Below the pieces are notes generated by a model. The model worked only from the letters and a program-made list of their open reading frames with translations, was not told where the DNA came from and ran no database searches. Source: Chloroflexota bacterium (GTDB lineage Bacteria > Chloroflexota > Anaerolineae > 4572-78 > J111). From it: 37,967 bases of DNA. The first letter of the stretch is position 1, and each line of letters begins with the position of its first letter. The position numbers and the translations under genes are program-made. Where the stretch lies: NCBI GenBank assembly GCA_016860845.1, contig BOKF01000075.1, positions 1-37,967 on the forward strand, written 5' to 3'. Below, one piece after another: positions 16,862 through 25,213 of this stretch.

Positions 16862-17328
16862 TTCGCCGTCACCGTCAGTTTATCCATGATGCGCTTCGGC
16901 AGTTTCGCGAGTTCGGTTCGTAAGACGGGCAACAAAGCAGGCCAGCGCCCGCGATGGATTCTGGATTGCCATGAGGATATGTCCGCGAGCGAGTTGCCTT
17001 TCAGCGTCCCGCCAATCGCTCCGGCGGGATGCCTGTTTGACAAACTGACGCCTTCTGGCATACGCTCCAATCTCCATCCGTTGATATAGCCGTCTGTGCG
17101 ACGATAAGGCAGGTTTCCCTCGGAGCGCAACTTCGCCATGACATAGCGCCGCTGTTTGTCGCTATCCCACTGCACGGGATAGGTTATTGCCGCGCCGGGG
17201 ACGCTCATCTGGCTTTTGATTTCGGAGACCGTTTCATTCGCTGAGTCAAGCGCGGCCTGTTCGGTCGCCGCCCCGAACCTGGCAAGGAAACCAAGAAGTT
17301 TGTCGGCCAGAATGGAAGCGCTAATCAT
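16858..17328 (-). CDS. head-tail connector, HK97 gp10-like candidate
   Basis: 156 residues, ATG 17328 overlapping the upstream stop by ATGA. Contains a helical N-terminus and a basic central region (QRRYVMAKLRSEGNLPYRR), and occupies the slot of the HK97 gp10-like head-tail joining or minor tail protein. Family membership is likely but not proven by a single motif. Confidence 0.68.
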   Translation of the reverse strand: MISASILADKLLGFLARFGAATEQAALDSANETVSEIKSQMSVPGAAITYPVQWDSDKQRRYVMAKLRSEGNLPYRRTDGYINGWRLERMPEGVSLSNRHPAGAIGGTLKGNSLADISSWQSRIHRGRWPALLPVLRTELAKLPKRIMDKLTVTAK

Positions 17329-17780
17329 TTCTGCCTGTTCGGTGAGACGGAAAATCCGCCAACCATATCGGACGCCGGTAATGTGCGGGGAACGCCGTCA
17401 TTCTCCAGGCCTGTGACCTGACCCTTCACCCAGTCTATTATCTCTTTGTTCAAAAGATTCATACTGCCGCGCTCCAATGCGCGGTCGGTGTAGAGCCTGC
17501 CTAGTCCGTTGGCGTACGCGACAAGATCGGACACAAGCGTCTCGACTTTCATCGTTATCGCGTTCAACGGGTTGGTTGCGGTCACAGGGACGGAGAAGCC
17601 CTCGTTTTGCAGAGCGGTGTCTATCATGGCCGAGATTTGTACCAGCCAGTGATTAACTTCCGTCAGAGTCGGCTTGGTTGCCGCCACTGGCGGAGGCCCG
17701 GCGGAGGCGTCGTAGAATACGCCGCCGCGCGTCCATGTCCTCGAGTAACTTGCCACTCCCGCCGCTGTTCCGTATGCCAT
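17325..17780 (-). CDS. head-tail adaptor/connector candidate
   Basis: 151 residues from ATG 17780, with AAAAGG eight bases upstream. A longer frame from GTG 17849 is rejected because it would run through the 17802-17840 hairpin. The protein follows the major capsid gene and overlaps the next gene by ATGA, as connector genes do. Predicted mainly helical (residues 40-120). No specific motif. Confidence 0.65.
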   Translation of the reverse strand: MAYGTAAGVASYSRTWTRGGVFYDASAGPPPVAATKPTLTEVNHWLVQISAMIDTALQNEGFSVPVTATNPLNAITMKVETLVSDLVAYANGLGRLYTDRALERGSMNLLNKEIIDWVKGQVTGLENDGVPRTLPASDMVGGFSVSPNRQK

Positions 17781-17801
17781 GCGCTTTACCTTTTCTGTGC
17801 C

Positions 17802-17840
17802 GTCTCTCTCCCGCGTCCCGTCAAGGGGCGGGAGAGAGAC
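17802..17840 (-). terminator. intercistronic hairpin after major capsid gene
   Basis: Perfect 12-bp inverted repeat: GTCTCTCTCCCG (17802-17813) and CGGGAGAGAGAC (17829-17840), loop of 15 bases, no T-run. It lies 16 bases after the capsid stop. It may attenuate downstream expression or protect the capsid message, giving more capsid than connector protein. Confidence 0.7.
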
Positions 17841-17855
17841 ATTGGTCACAGTGGA

Positions 17856-18965
17856 TTAAGAGATGGTTGGAGATGCGTAATCGCCAGACGAGTCGTTCTC
17901 GACAAGCACAGCCGCGACGCGGTTGGACACGCCGACGCCGAACTCAAACTGGCCGATGGCCGCAGTGAACGGATAGAGCGTCACCTGATTAACGATCAGT
18001 TTGGCGCCGAAGCCGTACACGTCATCATAACGCACGCGCAACGGGTTTCTGGCGTCGCCAGAGCCAAAGGACTTGGTGAGACCCCAGTAGCCGGTGGGAA
18101 TGCGGGCGTTGGCGTACAGGCGGCATGAGCCGTACTTCGTCAGGACAGCGCCCTGATAGACTTCACTTTCGACAAGCGCGATGTCGTCCAGTCCGCCATA
18201 CTGCACGATGGGGTCAGCCTTCGGGCGGAAGCCGGTGATGTTGGTCGTATTCTGCCACGAGCCGAGATCGGCAAGCGAGACAATCAACTCGAATGGAGCG
18301 TCAACGCCGTGTTCCCACAGATGGCCGAGCGCGGTTTCGAGATTGGCCTGCGTAATGCCATTCAGCCGCAGGTAGTGTTTGTGTCCAGCCGTGAAGGCGT
18401 TGATTACGCGGTCGGGACGGGGCGGGGGGATGAAGGCGATAGAGCCGTTGCCGCCGTCCGCATACGGGACAGACACGCCAGTCGCGCCGAGGCCAAGAGC
18501 CTTGCCGGTTTCCTCGGACAGGTTGAAGAAGCGCGTTAGGATGCTTTTTTCGTAGATGTCAACGGTGTCTTCGATGAGCGAGGCAATGTCCGCGTCGATC
18601 TGCGCGCGGCGAGCCTGCCGCAGGAAGTCTACAGTCCAGTCCATAGCGCGGTCCCGTATTTTCAGCGGGAGCATGTGTCCGGTGGTTTCGGCAAACTTGC
18701 GGTCGGGCTGGACATATTCGGTGTGATCTTCGTAGCCGTTCGAGCCGCCGTTGCGGTATTCAATTGCGGGTTCGGCGGTCAGTGAAACGAGCCGTCCGAG
18801 ATAGCCGCTGTTAAGGTCGCGATTGACCACGCCGAGCGCGGCTTCGATGTCGCGCGTCAGGGTTTCATAGGTCGTGCCGTCGCGCAAGCGCAGGCGGGAA
18901 AGTTCGTTACCGTCCCAGGCGGCAGGCAACGCGACGTTTTTCAGGTCTTTTACTCCGAGCGTCAT
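17856..18965 (-). CDS. major capsid protein
   Basis: 369 residues, ATG 18965 behind GGAGGTG, one of the best ribosome sites in the window. Length, order (scaffold, decoration, capsid) and flanking hairpin point to the HK97-fold shell protein. The segment NPLRVRYDDVYGFGAKLIVNQVTLYPF near the C-terminus resembles the capsid P-domain strand. No separate protease gene is seen, and the scaffold is a free protein, so capsid maturation may not involve a phage protease. Confidence 0.85.
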   Translation of the reverse strand: MTLGVKDLKNVALPAAWDGNELSRLRLRDGTTYETLTRDIEAALGVVNRDLNSGYLGRLVSLTAEPAIEYRNGGSNGYEDHTEYVQPDRKFAETTGHMLPLKIRDRAMDWTVDFLRQARRAQIDADIASLIEDTVDIYEKSILTRFFNLSEETGKALGLGATGVSVPYADGGNGSIAFIPPPRPDRVINAFTAGHKHYLRLNGITQANLETALGHLWEHGVDAPFELIVSLADLGSWQNTTNITGFRPKADPIVQYGGLDDIALVESEVYQGAVLTKYGSCRLYANARIPTGYWGLTKSFGSGDARNPLRVRYDDVYGFGAKLIVNQVTLYPFTAAIGQFEFGVGVSNRVAAVLVENDSSGDYASPTIS

Positions 18966-18977
18966 GTTACACCTCCA

Positions 18978-19415
18978 TTAGGACGCATTGGCCGACGGGA
19001 CGACAATCTGCGGGTGAACGTAAATCGTCTCGGCGGATTCTGCCCAACCGACGGCGAACATGAAGTCGCCAGAGTCAGGCGGGGCAGTTTGAGTCAGCGA
19101 ACCGGCGTCGAGCGAAACGAACACAGCCGCGCCGGGGGTCATGCCGGAGAAGCCGGTCACGCGTCCCTGCGTTACGATGTCGCCAACGTCGCCAACGGCG
19201 CTTGAAACACTCCCATTCGGGAGGGAAACAAGCAGGCCGCGAACCTGCGACGCCGCCGCAATGTCGGCGTCCCCGGCCTTCCAGCCGCTGCTCCCATCCA
19301 AATAGACGGGCATACCGGGCGCGAGACTGGCCGCGCCCATCTTGCCGCGAATTTTCAGGACTTCCGTCTCGTTGGGAAGCCGCACCTTCGCGGCGGTTAC
19401 GGAAATGTTAGCCAT
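18978..19415 (-). CDS. head decoration protein
   Basis: 145 residues, ATG 19415 behind GAGAGG. Gly/Ala/Val/Ser-rich beta protein (MPVYLDGSSGWKAGD, AVGDVGDIVTQGRVTGFSG, GAAVFVSL) like capsid decoration proteins of the DUF2190 type, directly before the capsid gene. It would trim and stabilise the outer shell. Confidence 0.75.
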   Translation of the reverse strand: MANISVTAAKVRLPNETEVLKIRGKMGAASLAPGMPVYLDGSSGWKAGDADIAAASQVRGLLVSLPNGSVSSAVGDVGDIVTQGRVTGFSGMTPGAAVFVSLDAGSLTQTAPPDSGDFMFAVGWAESAETIYVHPQIVVPSANAS

Positions 19416-19433
19416 GTTTTACCTCTCATTTGA

Positions 19434-20036
19434 TTAGCGCGGACGACGCATTAAAAACCGCGTCCGCAATTCGCGTTCTCGTTCCTTGTCCAGCGCGTCC
19501 CTCGTTCCGCGCCGAGTTCCCTTCAGCCGCGCGTCGGTGGACTGTTCATCATCCTCGGCGGTCTCTGCAAACAAGTAAGGTCTTTCGCTTTTCAGCGCCT
19601 CAAGAGCCTTTTGCATTCCAGAGCCGTCATCCTTCACGACGTTGGGATCAAGGAATTTATACGCGTCCTTTGCGGCCTGCTTACTAGCGAAGACGACTTC
19701 CAGTTCGGCGGCGGCGTCCTCAAAAGCGATTTGCAGTTTGAGTTCGCGGGCCTCGCCTTCGGCCTTCTCCGCGCGCTTGTCCGCTTCGGTTTTTTCCAGT
19801 TTCAACCGATCCAACTCGGTCATTTCGGCCTTGCGCCTGTCATCGTCGGCCTTGCGGAATTTTTCAAGTTCCTGTTCGGCCTTGTTCCGCCTGGCAATTT
19901 CGTCGTCAAGGCGGGACTTCGGTATCATGTGTTCGGCCGGTTTCTTTTCGGTATTTTTCGTCTCCGCAGACGGTGGCCGCTCATTATCCGAGACTTCGAC
20001 TTCGGCAACGACTTCCTGTTCGGTATCTTCTGGCAT
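19434..20036 (-). CDS. capsid scaffolding protein
   Basis: 200 residues from ATG 20036, behind AAAGGA. A longer frame from TTG 20066 is less likely. Almost the entire protein is charged and helical (RNKAEQELEKFRKADDDRRK), the classic scaffold composition, with a basic C-terminus (RTRFLMRRPR) that would bind capsid. It is encoded immediately upstream of the decoration and capsid genes. Confidence 0.82.
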   Translation of the reverse strand: MPEDTEQEVVAEVEVSDNERPPSAETKNTEKKPAEHMIPKSRLDDEIARRNKAEQELEKFRKADDDRRKAEMTELDRLKLEKTEADKRAEKAEGEARELKLQIAFEDAAAELEVVFASKQAAKDAYKFLDPNVVKDDGSGMQKALEALKSERPYLFAETAEDDEQSTDARLKGTRRGTRDALDKERERELRTRFLMRRPR

Positions 20037-20084
20037 GGTGGTTTTCCTTTCGAGTTTTACGTCCAACGAGACGCGGAAAATGCG

Positions 20085-20124
20085 GGCGGCCTGTGAGTCT
20101 CTTTCGAGATTCTCACAGGCCGCC
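20085..20124 (-). promoter_or_regulatory. strong hairpin in the scaffold leader
   Basis: Perfect 13-bp inverted repeat GGCGGCCTGTGAG (20085-20097) / CTCACAGGCCGCC (20112-20124), with an inner TCTC/GAGA stem in the loop. It lies between the upstream gene and the scaffold start at 20036, downstream of an extended -10 promoter. On the minus strand it is followed by CGCATTTTCC, so weak termination or attenuation is possible. Confidence 0.75.
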
Positions 20125-20195
20125 TATACAGGGTTCCTGCTTTGCCACGCCGCGCGCCAACTGCGGGCGGTCAAATGGCTTTCAGATTTGCGATG

Positions 20196-20201
20196 ATTAT
20201 A
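20196..20201 (-). promoter_or_regulatory. extended -10 promoter for scaffold/capsid genes
   Basis: The minus strand reads TGTTATAAT, a TGn-TATAAT extended -10, with no good -35. It lies just after the 20217-20429 gene. A start near 20189 gives a leader of about 150 bases containing the 13-bp hairpin. It would give the capsid genes their own supply of message. Confidence 0.55.
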
Positions 20202-20216
20202 ACACACAACGCGCCA

Positions 20217-20429
20217 TTACGACACGCTGTCAGTTTCTCCAACTTTCACGGTTTCCGTCAAGCCTAATAGCCGGCTCAATTCCCCAACCTCCGCCAGCAC
20301 CGCCCGCCGTTGCTCCTCAAGCCCCTTCGCCTGCTGGATTAGCGCGGCGCGACGCGTCTTCATCCAACGGATAAATTCGGGATGGTTTGCGGGGTTATCG
20401 TCAGACTGATTGATGGTGACAACGCTCAT
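20217..20429 (-). CDS. small coiled-coil protein
   Basis: 70 residues; ATG 20429 overlaps the stop of the glycosyltransferase-like gene by ATGA. Central helix RRAALIQQAKGLEEQRRAVL is a likely short coiled coil. No known family; it ends the MuF-glycan gene string before the capsid promoter. Confidence 0.62.
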   Translation of the reverse strand: MSVVTINQSDDNPANHPEFIRWMKTRRAALIQQAKGLEEQRRAVLAEVGELSRLLGLTETVKVGETDSVS

Positions 20430-21478
20430 AGGAAACTCTCCAAAGCGCCTGTAAATCTTTCGGAATCAAACGCATCGCCAATCATCCGCCGACGCCAGTC
20501 GGATATTTCGTCATCCGATTGCACGGCGCGGTTGAGCAGAGCCATTGTATCCGATTCGTTCAAAATGTCCAACGGGTAGCGAAACAGCGGCAAGACCTTC
20601 TTCCACGATTTAACGTCGCAGTAAGATTGGTCAATACGGCGGAAGTGCGTCGGCATATCCTCTGCAAACATCACGGTCGGCGTCCCGCGCGCAACGGCGA
20701 GCCATGCAAAGGTTTGATGTCCAACCACCACATCAGCCGCGTCAATGGACTCCATTCGCCTCTCGCTTTTATTCATCCCCCCGTTGACATAGGTCACACC
20801 GGGCATTTCCGTCAAACCGTTGGCGTCAAGATCGCCAACGTAGCGGACGGTAAGATGGATTTTCTTTTTCAGCGCCAGCGGGTAGAGCCGCTCAAATGTT
20901 CTGGCGTTGGCGTCTCTATCCTGCGGCGCGTTGCGCGGATGGATTGGGGCGAACAAAACATTGTAGGCGCGTTCCCTCGGATGAAACGGGCGAAGGCCGC
21001 ATAAATACCAGCCAGTACACGCCAGCGGTTTATTGTATCCATACGCCCGCAGGACTTCGGCGTGATAGTCGTTAACCACAAACTGTGCGGTCACATATTC
21101 CCATGCCGGATAAAGATCGTTTATCAGCGACGGGCGGGCGGCATGGGGATAAACAAAAAAACGATTACAACCAGTCCGCTGAAGTACCCGCATTTGATTC
21201 ACCCTGCCCGATACGTCGCTGTCCGACAGGGTAAACAGGACAGGCGCTTCGTCAAGCGCCTGCGGTTGAAAATGCTCATACCTGCCTGATAACGCGCCAA
21301 TCAACGCGTCCGCTTTGTTTTGATGGTCGAAACAGAAAAAACGATTGTTCCGTATTTCTGGCGGTTGCGGCTTTGGTATCTCGAAGTTCCGCCGGCACGC
21401 CGTGCAGAAGTACCGCGTCTCGTATCGCGTCTCCCCGATTTGGCGGGCGATGCCGCTTTGACAATGGATACAGTTCAT
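20426..21478 (-). CDS. GT-B glycosyltransferase-like protein with N-terminal zinc ribbon
   Basis: 350 residues from ATG 21478, which overlaps the upstream stop by ATGA (the longer 21490 start is not needed). Residues 1-35 form a Cys4 ribbon (CIHCQ and CTAC). The rest looks like a GT-B fold: NVLFAPIHPR, ADVVVGHQTFAWLAVARGTPTVMFAEDMP recalls the donor-sugar half of GT-B transferases and CDP-glycerol transferases. It may decorate a virion or host glycan. Assignment is by pattern, moderate. Confidence 0.6.
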   Translation of the reverse strand: MNCIHCQSGIARQIGETRYETRYFCTACRRNFEIPKPQPPEIRNNRFFCFDHQNKADALIGALSGRYEHFQPQALDEAPVLFTLSDSDVSGRVNQMRVLQRTGCNRFFVYPHAARPSLINDLYPAWEYVTAQFVVNDYHAEVLRAYGYNKPLACTGWYLCGLRPFHPRERAYNVLFAPIHPRNAPQDRDANARTFERLYPLALKKKIHLTVRYVGDLDANGLTEMPGVTYVNGGMNKSERRMESIDAADVVVGHQTFAWLAVARGTPTVMFAEDMPTHFRRIDQSYCDVKSWKKVLPLFRYPLDILNESDTMALLNRAVQSDDEISDWRRRMIGDAFDSERFTGALESFL

Positions 21479-22281
21479 CGTCCCGCGCACTCCAACCCCG
21501 CAAGTTTCAGCAGACCGCCGCTATGGTCTGTCCAGCGCAAGCCGTCGCGCTTGAACAGGTGTTCTATGGCCTTCAACCATTCCGCTGTCTCTATCCAGAC
21601 GCGTTGGGTCCGCACCCCTTCATATTCGACAAACATACCCGGATTTCTGTATCTGTCCACAGCGTAAGCGGGATACTTATACGCGTGATGCCCCCCGCCC
21701 CCCTCATCCCTAAACATCAGGTCATAGCCGATGGTATGCACTTCGGCGCACCCCAGTATCCCCGCGTGGTGAAGGCACTGCGCGCCGACTGTGCCGACAT
21801 GAACAGCCGCGCCCGCCGCCTTGTCCTTCAGCAACCAGCCGGCCAGGTAGCCCATGCCATAATCGCGGAATGAGAAGCCATCCATCTCGTCCAGTTCCAA
21901 TCCCTGCCGCCTGACACTGATACAGTTGGACGTATCCCGCAGAAGCCCCCACGAATGCCATGATACCAATTTCGTCTTTGCGCCAGCGTCACGATGAAAC
22001 ATCTCCATGTATTCGCGCGACGATTTATCCCCCTCCTGTGCGAGACGGTTTGAGCGGGTCATATTCTCGGCGCAAATCCAATAATCCGCATTTGCTACCA
22101 GCGCATTGACTCCATTTGCGATAATAACGACATCCGGCTGGACACTGGCGTATAGTTCCGCCCAATGGACGGCAGAGTAGCCGCCGAGGACAACAAGCGC
22201 CTTGCCGCCGTCAAAACGTCCGGCGTGTTTCATCACGCCTTCGGGGTCATCACATCGGGGTTCGTCGGGTTGGTATCTCAT
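21475..22281 (-). CDS. DUF115/MptE-like Rossmann protein
   Basis: 268 residues, ATG 22281 overlapping the MuF gene stop. ALVVLGGYSAVHW is a nucleotide-binding-like strand-loop, and IIANGVNALVANADYWICAE and HTIGYDLMFRD are the types of motif seen in DUF115/MptE-like and surface-glycan proteins. Paired with the glycosyltransferase-like gene next door. Substrate unknown. Confidence 0.5.
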   Translation of the reverse strand: MRYQPDEPRCDDPEGVMKHAGRFDGGKALVVLGGYSAVHWAELYASVQPDVVIIANGVNALVANADYWICAENMTRSNRLAQEGDKSSREYMEMFHRDAGAKTKLVSWHSWGLLRDTSNCISVRRQGLELDEMDGFSFRDYGMGYLAGWLLKDKAAGAAVHVGTVGAQCLHHAGILGCAEVHTIGYDLMFRDEGGGGHHAYKYPAYAVDRYRNPGMFVEYEGVRTQRVWIETAEWLKAIEHLFKRDGLRWTDHSGGLLKLAGLECAGR

Positions 22282-23054
22282 TGGTACTCAAAATGACATC
22301 GGCAGTTTGTTCGGCATGGCGTATCGTACAGACGGGGGAGAGTTCCAATTGGCCGCCAGCCGAGTTCCGCCAGTTCTGGACAACCCGTCCAATCGTCTAT
22401 TGTGTGGCAATGATGCGCGCCAGGGTCGAGGACGCGCCGCTCCATTGTTGAGCCGAGATAGAGCCGCTCCCCATACCGCCCCATCTCCTCATAAGCGTCC
22501 CGCCCCGCGTTGGCGTATAAGTCGCCGCGCGTGAGTAATGTTCCGTTAAGCAACTGCTTGCCGGCCTCGATGTCCAGCACAAACGCCTGTAGAAACAGCA
22601 ACAGGGCAAGAATGAGCGCGGCAATGGCGGCATAGTCGGTCTGTGTACTGTTACGCGCCCCGCCGTTGGCGATAAGCGCCGCCGCCAGTTGTGGGTACTT
22701 CGTCAGGTTATACATCTCTCGTTGCCACTCGATCAGCGTTATCTCGCCGCTCTGCAAGCGGGCGGAAACAAAGCGCATGGCAAAGCGGACATTCGCCAGG
22801 AATGGCTCGATGATGCGGTTTCTAATCTCGATTGGCGGGATGCGGTAGCCGTTTGCCGTATAGATGTAACGCCGCGTCCTGGCGTCCCACGCGATGCGGG
22901 CGCGTTCGCCAGAGCCATAAAGCGGAGCGTCTATCAGGTCTCGGAACAGCGGCAATGAATACCGCCGCCACATGTCCCGCGCTATCTCAACGTCGGCCTC
23001 ATTGACTGCGGCGATTTGCTGGATTTCTTCGTTGGTGTAATGCGCGGCCTTCAT
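22278..23054 (-). CDS. MuF-like phage head morphogenesis protein
   Basis: 258 residues. The C-terminal segment HHCHTIDDWTGCPELAEL to TPCRTNCRCHFEY, with clustered Cys/His, is the signature of MuF/SPP1 gp7-like minor head proteins, which ride with the portal inside the capsid. A hydrophobic stretch (AALILALLLFLQAF, residues about 147-160) lies before it, unusual for the family. Upstream is the portal gene, the standard order. Confidence 0.8.
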   Translation of the reverse strand: MKAAHYTNEEIQQIAAVNEADVEIARDMWRRYSLPLFRDLIDAPLYGSGERARIAWDARTRRYIYTANGYRIPPIEIRNRIIEPFLANVRFAMRFVSARLQSGEITLIEWQREMYNLTKYPQLAAALIANGGARNSTQTDYAAIAALILALLLFLQAFVLDIEAGKQLLNGTLLTRGDLYANAGRDAYEEMGRYGERLYLGSTMERRVLDPGAHHCHTIDDWTGCPELAELGWRPIGTLPRLYDTPCRTNCRCHFEYQ

Positions 23055-23063
23055 GCGTTCCGA

Positions 23064-23582
23064 TTACTTTTCCAAGACGTTTTTCGCCTGATAAACCAAA
23101 ACCTTTAAGAAATCGTCAAAAAACCTTATTGACAACCCGGCGATTGATCTGTGTCCTGACGCATTTTGAGACCAATACGAAGTGGAAAACCATTTTCCGC
23201 CATATAGTTTTTTCATTTGCGCATTAAATGAGTCTTCAATAGCCGTCTCAAAACCCAAAGGGTCTTTTTTATACTCCTGAAGAAGCGCGGCAGAATTACC
23301 AGACACCCTTTTCAAAATGACGTCTGCGGAAGTTTCCAGCGCATTCAACAAACCTGACAACTTCTCCCCGGAATGTTCGCCGCCAAAAATTTCAGCATTA
23401 GGGTCTAGTTCTTTAACCGTTGAATGGGTGATGGTGTAATTTCCGCTAAACGGATCGCCGCCATACACATATTCTTTCACCCATTGACCGCCATCTTCAT
23501 TTCCTTTTGGCGCGCGTGGCTGATCTTTCCAGTGTTCGTGTTGCGCGACGGTCATCGAATCGATTCCAGAATTTGGTGACAT
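23064..23582 (-). CDS. possible phage-carried effector with PRAPKG-GGQW linker motif
   Basis: 172 residues, ATG 23582 behind AAGGAG. Near the N-terminus, QPRAPKGNEDGGQWV matches the R-x-P-x-G-GGQW linker motif often found beside MuF-type head proteins and before toxin domains. The remaining 140 residues are unfamiliar (ends SIRFFDDFLKVLVYQAKNVLEK). The gene is visibly lower in GC than both neighbours (portal and MuF), which suggests recent acquisition. Confidence 0.6.
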   Translation of the reverse strand: MSPNSGIDSMTVAQHEHWKDQPRAPKGNEDGGQWVKEYVYGGDPFSGNYTITHSTVKELDPNAEIFGGEHSGEKLSGLLNALETSADVILKRVSGNSAALLQEYKKDPLGFETAIEDSFNAQMKKLYGGKWFSTSYWSQNASGHRSIAGLSIRFFDDFLKVLVYQAKNVLEK

Positions 23583-23609
23583 GATTTTCTCACTCCTTTT
23601 GTATTTTGT

Positions 23610-25187
23610 TTACATCCCGGTCGACGGGATGCGCTCGCTCCCGATTTCGGGAACAACTTCCCTGATTTCATCGTCCGATAGGCCAATCCTGCGGAGATAA
23701 ATCTCAACAGGCACACCGCTCGCGGACGCCGCCGCATAGCCTTCCCAGATGGCCTTCTCGCGCTGGATGCGATATTCCCCCGTGTCCTTCATCATCGCTA
23801 TCTGCTCCGGCGATTTTCCAAGAGCGATCCACAGCGATTCAAGCGGGACGCCAAGCGATTGCTGGTCTTTCAGTTCGTCAATGGTCACAATGCTCGCCCA
23901 GACTGTTTCAACGGTTACATTCTCGTCCAGCCCCGCATCGCCAAAAGCGTTGGCGATGCGCCGCGCCATAATCATCACATCCTCCCACGCGTCGCCAAAC
24001 AGGATTTTGCGATTAAGCGCGCGCTTACGCAGTTCCCGCTCCTGCTCCTTCAGCGTTTTATCGCTTGCGATTTGCGCTGTTGTAATAAAGCGGGACGCAG
24101 GCGTCCCCGACAACTGCGCGATAAACATGATTTGGTCTTTCAGCGTTGACATGAGCGGCGTCGGGTCAGAGCCTTCGTACTTCGTAACCGACGCGTCGCC
24201 CGCCTTGACGCCCGCATTGCCGAGCATTTGCGCCGGACCAACAGACCACACATTCGATCCGTCAGGCGCGGGCGGCTTCCCGTCAACGGTCGGGTACAGG
24301 CCGAGCAGGACATAAAGCGGATACCCCGCCAGATCAGCCGCGCCGAGAATGTCAACCCAGGTCTTGTTTACCGCGTCCTGCGGCGGAATGACATACCACG
24401 CTTCGGGGCGTAAGCCGCGATTTTTGAAATGGATAACAGGCAGGCCGAGCGGACTGCCGTCCTTCGTCGTCCACCTCTGGGGAGAGTTTTCGAGTTCCTC
24501 CCATTCGTCGTTTCTGCCATAAGCGAATCTCTCGATTCTGTCGGGATAGTAAATCGTCCTGCGAAGCCGCGAATCAATGTTCCCGTTCTCCGCCTCCATA
24601 GTCTCGCTCCACTGCTGAACGGCGGCGACCGGCTTCTGATATGGATCGTCGTTCTCGTAAATCATCCATACCCCCTGCCCTGTCCCCGTTAGTTTTTCCG
24701 CAATCGCGGACGATAAGCCGCTCCATGTTCCCTCCCACGCGTTAACCCGAATGTCCGTGTACCGCTCGTGCAATACCATGACGGGGTATCCGCTTTCGGC
24801 ATCCCAATCCAGAATAACAAACGCCTCCGACTCCGACAACGCCTTTTCGTGGACATCATACTGCATCGCGTCCATTTTGTTCGTATTCCAGACATCCCAG
24901 AACCATTCCGCTTGTTTCCTGACCCCGTTTTCGTCCGTCGCCTCGTCCGTCTCGAAGCCGACAACATTAAGCTCATCAGCCAGCGCAGTTGTAACAATCC
25001 GCGTTAGGTTTAAACAAAACTGATTTTCAGAGTGTAATTCCAAATATTCCCGTTGCCTCTCCGTCAGGTAAACGGGCTGGTAGCCTTCGTGATAGGCGCG
25101 GGCCAGAATAATCTCCCTGTGCCGCTCCCGCGTCGCGTCCAGCAACGCTTCAAGATAGGACATTTGCAAAGTAATTGGTAAAGCCAT
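23610..25187 (-). CDS. portal protein, SPP1 Gp6-like
   Basis: 525 residues, ATG 25187 behind AAGAGGTG. Follows the terminase large subunit by 26 bases. Shows the Gp6-type portal features: helical N-terminus (YLEALLDATRERHREIILARAYHEGYQ), AFVILDWDAESGYPVMVLHE, LPVIHFKNRG, the stem/crown region with LSGTPASRFITTAQIASDKTLKEQEREL, and an acidic C-terminus. It forms the dodecameric DNA gate of the head. Confidence 0.88.
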   Translation of the reverse strand: MALPITLQMSYLEALLDATRERHREIILARAYHEGYQPVYLTERQREYLELHSENQFCLNLTRIVTTALADELNVVGFETDEATDENGVRKQAEWFWDVWNTNKMDAMQYDVHEKALSESEAFVILDWDAESGYPVMVLHERYTDIRVNAWEGTWSGLSSAIAEKLTGTGQGVWMIYENDDPYQKPVAAVQQWSETMEAENGNIDSRLRRTIYYPDRIERFAYGRNDEWEELENSPQRWTTKDGSPLGLPVIHFKNRGLRPEAWYVIPPQDAVNKTWVDILGAADLAGYPLYVLLGLYPTVDGKPPAPDGSNVWSVGPAQMLGNAGVKAGDASVTKYEGSDPTPLMSTLKDQIMFIAQLSGTPASRFITTAQIASDKTLKEQERELRKRALNRKILFGDAWEDVMIMARRIANAFGDAGLDENVTVETVWASIVTIDELKDQQSLGVPLESLWIALGKSPEQIAMMKDTGEYRIQREKAIWEGYAAASASGVPVEIYLRRIGLSDDEIREVVPEIGSERIPSTGM

Positions 25188-25213
25188 AGTTCACCTCTTG
25201 CAACCGCGCCGAC

